Assembly (NCBI GenBank): GCA_002390455.1
Contig: DGPN01000018.1
Span: 1 to 52,971 of the forward strand
Direction of reading: 5' to 3'
Length of the DNA stretch: 52,971 bases
From: Flavobacteriaceae bacterium UBA4439
Lineage (GTDB): Bacteria; Bacteroidota; Bacteroidia; Flavobacteriales; Flavobacteriaceae
The notes beneath the pieces are model-generated. The model made no database searches. It had not been told where the DNA came from and worked only from the letters and a program-made list of their open reading frames with translations. The first letter of the stretch is position 1. Each line of letters starts with the position of its first letter. This document shows, one piece after another, positions 52,938 through 52,971 of the stretch. The position numbers and the translations under genes were made by a program.

Positions 52938-52971
52938 TGGGTGTTACTGGATTCGAACCGGTGACCTCTAC
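52938..52971 (-). tRNA. 3' part of a tRNA gene (amino acid not determinable)
   Basis: On the minus strand the sequence ends GTAGAGGTC (variable region), then T-arm CGGTTCGAATCC and acceptor strand AACACCC with discriminator A. The anticodon lies beyond the window edge. CCA is not encoded. The T stem pairs ACCGG with CCAGT, leaving one C-A mismatch. Confidence 0.85.

Noticed and set aside
52938..52971. tmRNA 3' end instead of tRNA
   Set aside because: The variable region AGGTC and preceding anticodon-stem-like bases, and the lack of an encoded CCA, fit an ordinary tRNA; cannot be fully excluded without the rest.
1..52971. CRISPR array, insertion sequence, prophage or known defence system
   Set aside because: No regularly spaced repeats, transposase, integrase or nuclease domains were found on either strand; the only non-housekeeping stretch is the small island at 30769-32257.

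Overview
This window looks like a chromosomal segment of a Bacteroidota bacterium, most likely a member of the Flavobacteriia. The evidence is gene content (gldB, gldC, gldJ and porV of the gliding/type IX secretion machinery next to the division-cell-wall cluster, as in flavobacteria), the recurring promoter element TAnnTTTG upstream of many genes (the Bacteroidota -7 box), and the general lack of purine-rich ribosome binding sites. Murein is of the meso-diaminopimelate type (DNPR motif in MurE). Almost all of the window is housekeeping DNA.

Layout. 1-9007 (minus strand): the cell-wall/division cluster mraZ-rsmH-ftsL-ftsI-murE-mraY-murD-ftsW-murG (murG cut by the window edge), with a candidate MraZ operator upstream of mraZ. 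9183-13434: an alpha/beta hydrolase and engB facing gldB-gldC, then nadE and an atypical response regulator. 13431-26878 (minus): dnaG, a polyprenyl synthase, rlmN, queA, aroA, a MazG-type pyrophosphohydrolase, a HAD phosphatase, a degenerate polysaccharide-deacetylase-like protein, radC, a Mur ligase of Mpl type, a TPR protein, obgE and adk. 26965-30630 (plus): purK, purE and an M3 oligopeptidase. 30531-32495: an AT-rich island of small unknown ORFs bracketed by two nearly identical 238-bp direct repeats that copy the 3' end of the M3 gene. 32648-33801 (minus): a rhodanese protein and a UbiA-like membrane protein. 33926-39518 (plus): gcvP, a FabH-like ketoacyl synthase and an MlaE/MlaF-type ABC transporter. 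39515-45850 (minus): manC, a SprT-like protease, an SDR, pyruvate dehydrogenase E2 and E1-alpha, and porV. 46071-49093 (plus): gldJ and murF. The rest holds acs, a small membrane protein, a sulfatase and the 3' part of a tRNA.

How the genes work together. Three blocks serve the envelope: the mra/mur/fts cluster with murF and the Mpl-like recycling ligase builds and recycles peptidoglycan, the Gld/Por proteins belong to gliding and protein secretion, and the MlaEF pair handles lipid traffic. Pyruvate dehydrogenase, acetyl-CoA synthetase and glycine decarboxylase feed central carbon metabolism.

Most notable points: the repeat-flanked island after the M3 gene; an 8-G homopolymer inside the queA promoter spacer (possible phase variation); a response regulator with Glu at the phosphoacceptor position; a deacetylase-family protein that appears to lack its metal-binding motifs; absence of porU from the gldJ/porV junction; and a strong terminator whose T-tract touches the murF start codon. 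I found no CRISPR array, transposase, integrase or obvious defence system. Family assignments rest on reading motifs by eye; no database search was possible.
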